Shown here in pieces: positions 60,801-64,000 of a stretch of DNA of 64,000 nucleotides. Made by a program: the position numbers and the translations under genes. How positions within the stretch are numbered: the stretch's first letter is position 1; every line of letters begins with the position of its first letter. Origin of the DNA: Anoplolepis gracilipes (taxonomy: Eukaryota; Arthropoda; Insecta; Hymenoptera; Formicidae); the NCBI RefSeq assembly GCF_047496725.1, contig NC_132985.1:719001-783000 (forward strand), read 5' to 3'. Below the pieces are notes generated by a model. It saw only the letters and a list, made by a program, of their open reading frames with translations, had not been told where the DNA came from and did no database searches.

Positions 60801-62498
60801 CGGGAAAGAGATTGCGATTTTTTGAAGATAACGATACGTTATGGAGGAAAAGAGATCATGGAAAGAGAGAGAGAGTCGATTAGTCTCTAGAAATGCTGAC
60901 GAGATCGTCCGATAGATTATTCCAGCAGATTTTGCAAACGTCATAATACGTTTTGCTTTCCTTTGGCTTTTTTCATTTAAAAGTAATCATCTTGTTCATG
61001 AAAATGGAAATTTTGTTGGCGATAATTGAATGATAATAAATGTATGAGATGTCAGTTATAAGGTAGGATGTATGCTGATATCCAACAGACAGACGAGAAT
61101 AAAGCAGAAGAAAATTGAGATGGAATTTTCTTGTTCAAAAAATATCCGATACTTTTTATTATTTCGTGCAATTCACTCTTGAGCATTAAATTTTGAGATA
61201 AATTGCAATGTTATGCATTAATTTATGGATATCAAAAAATCTATAAACTATCATTCGATAGAAACTGCAGAAAATTTGAAGTACCATGTACGTCGTAAAA
61301 GTATTTTAATCGTGTAGACACGAAGAGTAACTAGATATAAATGCCGCTAACAAGCGCGTTAATGTTTTCGACGTGAACAAGAGACAAGTCGTAGGATGAT
61401 GATGCGTGCGTGAGACGGAAGACAAGCATTATATTCGCGGCGATCCTTTGCATAAACGAAGGAAAGAGGATGAGAGAACGAAAATGAATGACAAAATATT
61501 GTATAAAGCATCCAAAGAGAGAAAGAGAGACAATGGGGTTCGGCCGGTCTTTTTCTAACACGTCCTTTTCAGTAATTTCATTCAAGCCTGACCAGGATAT
61601 GAGAGCCAGGACCCTCGTATATTGGAGCTGTGTATCATCCATTTACTTGCAACTCGCTACAACTCTCCGCGCAATAATAACGCAGTCGAGAATTCGATGC
61701 TACTGCGGAAAGAATGCGATCGCAGGTCTTTCCATCCGTTCTATTGTTATTTCCGCGCAAGAATTTTAATTCACCATCCGCCACATTCAATTCTACATTT
61801 TTATATCTTTATCTTTTTTAGTCGCGAAATATAAATTATACATTTTACAGTTATAATTTCATCGGGTATCTTGCATAAATGGAAAAATGTTTTAATTAAA
61901 AATAATACTCCGGAAAATGTTCTCACGATAAATATCAAGTTGATTAAATTTTTCTAACAACACAAAAAAATTTAAGAAACGACATGTATTTTTAAATTTG
62001 TTAATGTAAAAAAAAAAAAAAAAAACGCAAAATATATATATTTATTCTTAATATTATTTTTATACACACGATTTTTGATTAATTTAGATTGCCAACTAAA
62101 TCGCTGATCATTATCTAACGCGTTCATTATTTTATCTATCTCTCTTTAATATTATCTCATATATTAAAAATTTATTAAGTTACTATATGATGGATGTTTT
62201 TTTTTTTTTTGCAATTTTGGACGAATCAGCAAAAATGTGATTAATATTGACTCCGCATTAAGCGTGACGAATTGCTTATAAGGGGCATTAATTCAGCTGA
62301 GTGTGCGAGGATTTGAGTTCTGTGTTGGATCTTGGATTATCTGGCTGGCGTGAAATGGTCCGGGAATAAATTTCAGATAATCCCGCTGTATCTCGTCGTT
62401 AATTTCTCAAGGATTCGAGTTTGGCGATCGGGCCCAATATAATACAGAAATAAGAGAAACGCGTAATCGGGCTATAATGGATATTGCTTCAAGATTGG

Positions 62499-62523
62499 AA
62501 TTAATGATTATTAATCATTAATT
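62499..62523. promoter_or_regulatory. Perfect 25-bp palindrome of TAAT cores (candidate homeodomain site cluster)
   Basis: AATTAATGATTA, a single T, then TAATCATTAATT: a perfect inverted repeat around one central base. It contains several TAAT/ATTA homeodomain cores on both strands. Binding is inferred from the motif only. Confidence 0.45.
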
Positions 62524-63001
62524 GCAAAATAAATCATTTTTATCATCAATCGTCAATCTTTCTCTACTGACATTAAAAAGTTAATGCTTTACTATAAATA
62601 ATTTCAAACTTTATTTTAATAAAATTTACATCTAAAAATTAAGAAATATCTAGTAATATAATAGGGATGTATAGATTATAATCTCGATGCATTGCATATG
62701 ACGTGATACAAACGGGAGCTAGGCAAATCGAGATTTTCGAGAGCAGACTGTAACAGAATTTATGTCTCCCCGATATCATGCTTACAGCTAATTTAACCAT
62801 TGCAGTTATTCGCACAAGGTGTTCGCTGGCAGTCGATAAATATAACCAACCCCCGTTAGCAGACCACAACTTCCTTCGAATCGGAACGAAATCAGCGTCG
62901 TTGTGCGGCCACCGAAAGAGCTCGTCGGGAACGCGGAAACTTTCCTTCGACCCGTTCTTTTTTTCGATGTGAAAAAAAGTTTGCTCGATTGTATATAACG
63001 G

Positions 63002-63024
63002 GGGCTGTAATGAAATTACAGCCC
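63002..63024. promoter_or_regulatory. Perfect hairpin with a paired-class homeodomain P3 site
   Basis: GGGCTGTAAT, GAA, ATTACAGCCC forms a perfect 10-bp stem with a 3-base centre. Its core TAATGAAATTA (63008-63018) fits TAATNNNATTA, the known cooperative dimer site of paired-class homeodomains, the class that also binds insect rhodopsin RCSI elements. A TATATA lies 5-10 bp upstream (62992-62997). Confidence 0.5.
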
Positions 63025-63117
63025 GTCGGTCTGGTCGGTAGCGCCGATAGGGTAAAATTCGAATTTCCATACGCGAGTGGTGGTTACGCGGTAAAACCTT
63101 TAGTGGCCAAATCGTCT

Positions 63118-63156
63118 CTCCCGTCTCTCTCTCTCTCTCTCTCTTTTTCTCTCTCT
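63118..63156. repeat. CT-rich microsatellite
   Basis: Runs of CT broken by TTTTT in otherwise GC-richer DNA. Confidence 0.8.
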
Positions 63157-63955
63157 CGACGCTATTGGCCAACAAGCCGCGATACGCGGCGATCAATTAA
63201 TTCGTACAGGCGAATCAAACGTTGAAAAGATCTTTAGAGAATGAAGCAAGCATGTCAGTGAAATATTTTCTCCATGTTTATTTTATTTCAAACATTAATG
63301 CAAACTTGAAACGCATGGAGGATCTCATTTATACAATGTCAAAATTAATGATTAGTGCTTCAGTTTTAATAAAATATGGATTGACACGTGTTTTAATTTT
63401 ATTACATAAATGATTAATAATTTTATCCAATTTTGTCATATAATCTTTGAATAAATAATTCTATATAGAAGTTTAATTTTTTTATCATAAAAATATAACT
63501 TGATTGTATTATAATAATCAAGAGGGTTATAATATAATATAATGACAAATTGAGATTTAAATTTCAACTCCATTGAAATGGCCGAATATTCAGGAATAAG
63601 CTGTCACAAAATTTGCGTCACTCACCATCGACAATAGCGAGAATCGGGGGGTTTCGATGAGTTTTCCAAAGAGTCAGGACACCCCTCTTCGCTTTCGGTG
63701 GACGCAAGGGGCGCCCTGAAGCAAGAGAGGTTACGAGGGAGTTGAAAACATATGCGGCCAAGTAGCCAAAAGGGTTCGATTGAGCACCTCTGTCAGTGGC
63801 GGGGCAATGGTGGTCGTCATGGCAACCCTCGGAGCTCTCGCCCGCAGCCAACCCCCAGATCTACACGGTGTCCAGATCGATGCAAGGAGACGCGCAACAA
63901 TCGTCGCATCGGCCTGAGGATCGGCTGAGGGAGATTTGATGAAGGGAGAGAGATA

Positions 63956-63980
63956 AAGAGAGAGAGAGAGAGAGAGAGAT
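63956..63980. repeat. (GA)n microsatellite at the window edge
   Basis: About 25 bp of alternating GA, close to the right end of the window. Confidence 0.85.
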
Positions 63981-64000
63981 CCTGTCGCGCGCTGGTCGCT

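Larger units (their letters stand above)
57805..64000. other. Gene-free region, part 4, to the right edge of the window
   Basis: No supported gene. CpG-richer blocks lie at about 58120-58420, 59130-59560, 60100-60830, 61320-61780, 62230-62430, 62700-63200 and 63600-63990. ORFs 60371-60754 and 62639-63196 have no family motif. Two palindromes at 62499-62523 and 63002-63024 carry homeodomain core sites. The window ends in a GA-rich tract. Confidence 0.5.

Noticed and set aside
62639..63196. 185-codon minus-strand ORF
   Set aside because: It is long, but its composition follows the CT repeat and CpG-rich DNA. No motif, signal peptide or splice sites were found, and it crosses the hairpin at 63002.
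1..64000. tRNA, rRNA and CRISPR features
   Set aside because: I looked for T-loop motifs (GGTTCGAATCC-like), rRNA-like blocks and regularly spaced repeats and saw none that could be supported. A tRNAscan or Rfam search would settle it.

Overview
The window is animal nuclear DNA, almost certainly from an insect and most likely a hymenopteran (an ant is my first guess, by inference). The evidence is AT-rich DNA with many TA microsatellites, short GT-AG introns, two classic six-cysteine insect odorant-binding proteins (OBPs), and insect forms of BicD, BCS1, NOMO and CZIB. I built all gene models by hand from reading frames, splice signals and intron phase. Each complete model closes in frame from ATG to stop, but none has transcript support.

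Layout from left to right. The last coding exon of Bicaudal-D (+, 575-855) is followed by about 6.5 kb of AT-rich UTR or intergenic DNA. The mitochondrial AAA chaperone gene BCS1 (+, 7428-9279, 7 exons) converges on a seven-exon gene on the minus strand (14296-10933). That gene encodes a 716-residue protein with two tandem copies of a Tc1-type transposase DNA-binding region, separated by poly-Q linkers and ending in a poly-P tail. It looks like a domesticated transposase that has duplicated internally. Next come two OBP genes in tandem (+, 17644-19813 and 21452-22600). The 14-exon NOMO gene (minus, 28406-23227) is arranged head to head with CZIB (+, 29734-30222). A 0.57 kb foldback element lies in their shared upstream region.

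From about 34.2 to 43.3 kb, an eight-exon minus-strand gene encodes a 1,029-residue, mostly disordered protein with a C-terminal coiled coil, which I cannot name. The remaining 20.7 kb (43.3-64 kb) has no gene I can support. It alternates AT-rich DNA with CpG-richer blocks and holds three copies of a TA-flanked MITE family. It also has two strong homeodomain-type palindromes near 62.5 and 63.0 kb, and so may be regulatory or first-intron DNA of a developmental gene.

The neighbouring genes do not form a pathway. BicD is a dynein adaptor, BCS1 assembles complex III, OBPs are secreted ligand carriers, NOMO is an ER membrane protein and CZIB is a cytosolic zinc protein. The most unusual locus is the duplicated transposase-derived DNA-binding gene. 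Next are the foldback element in the NOMO/CZIB promoter and the unnamed coiled-coil gene.
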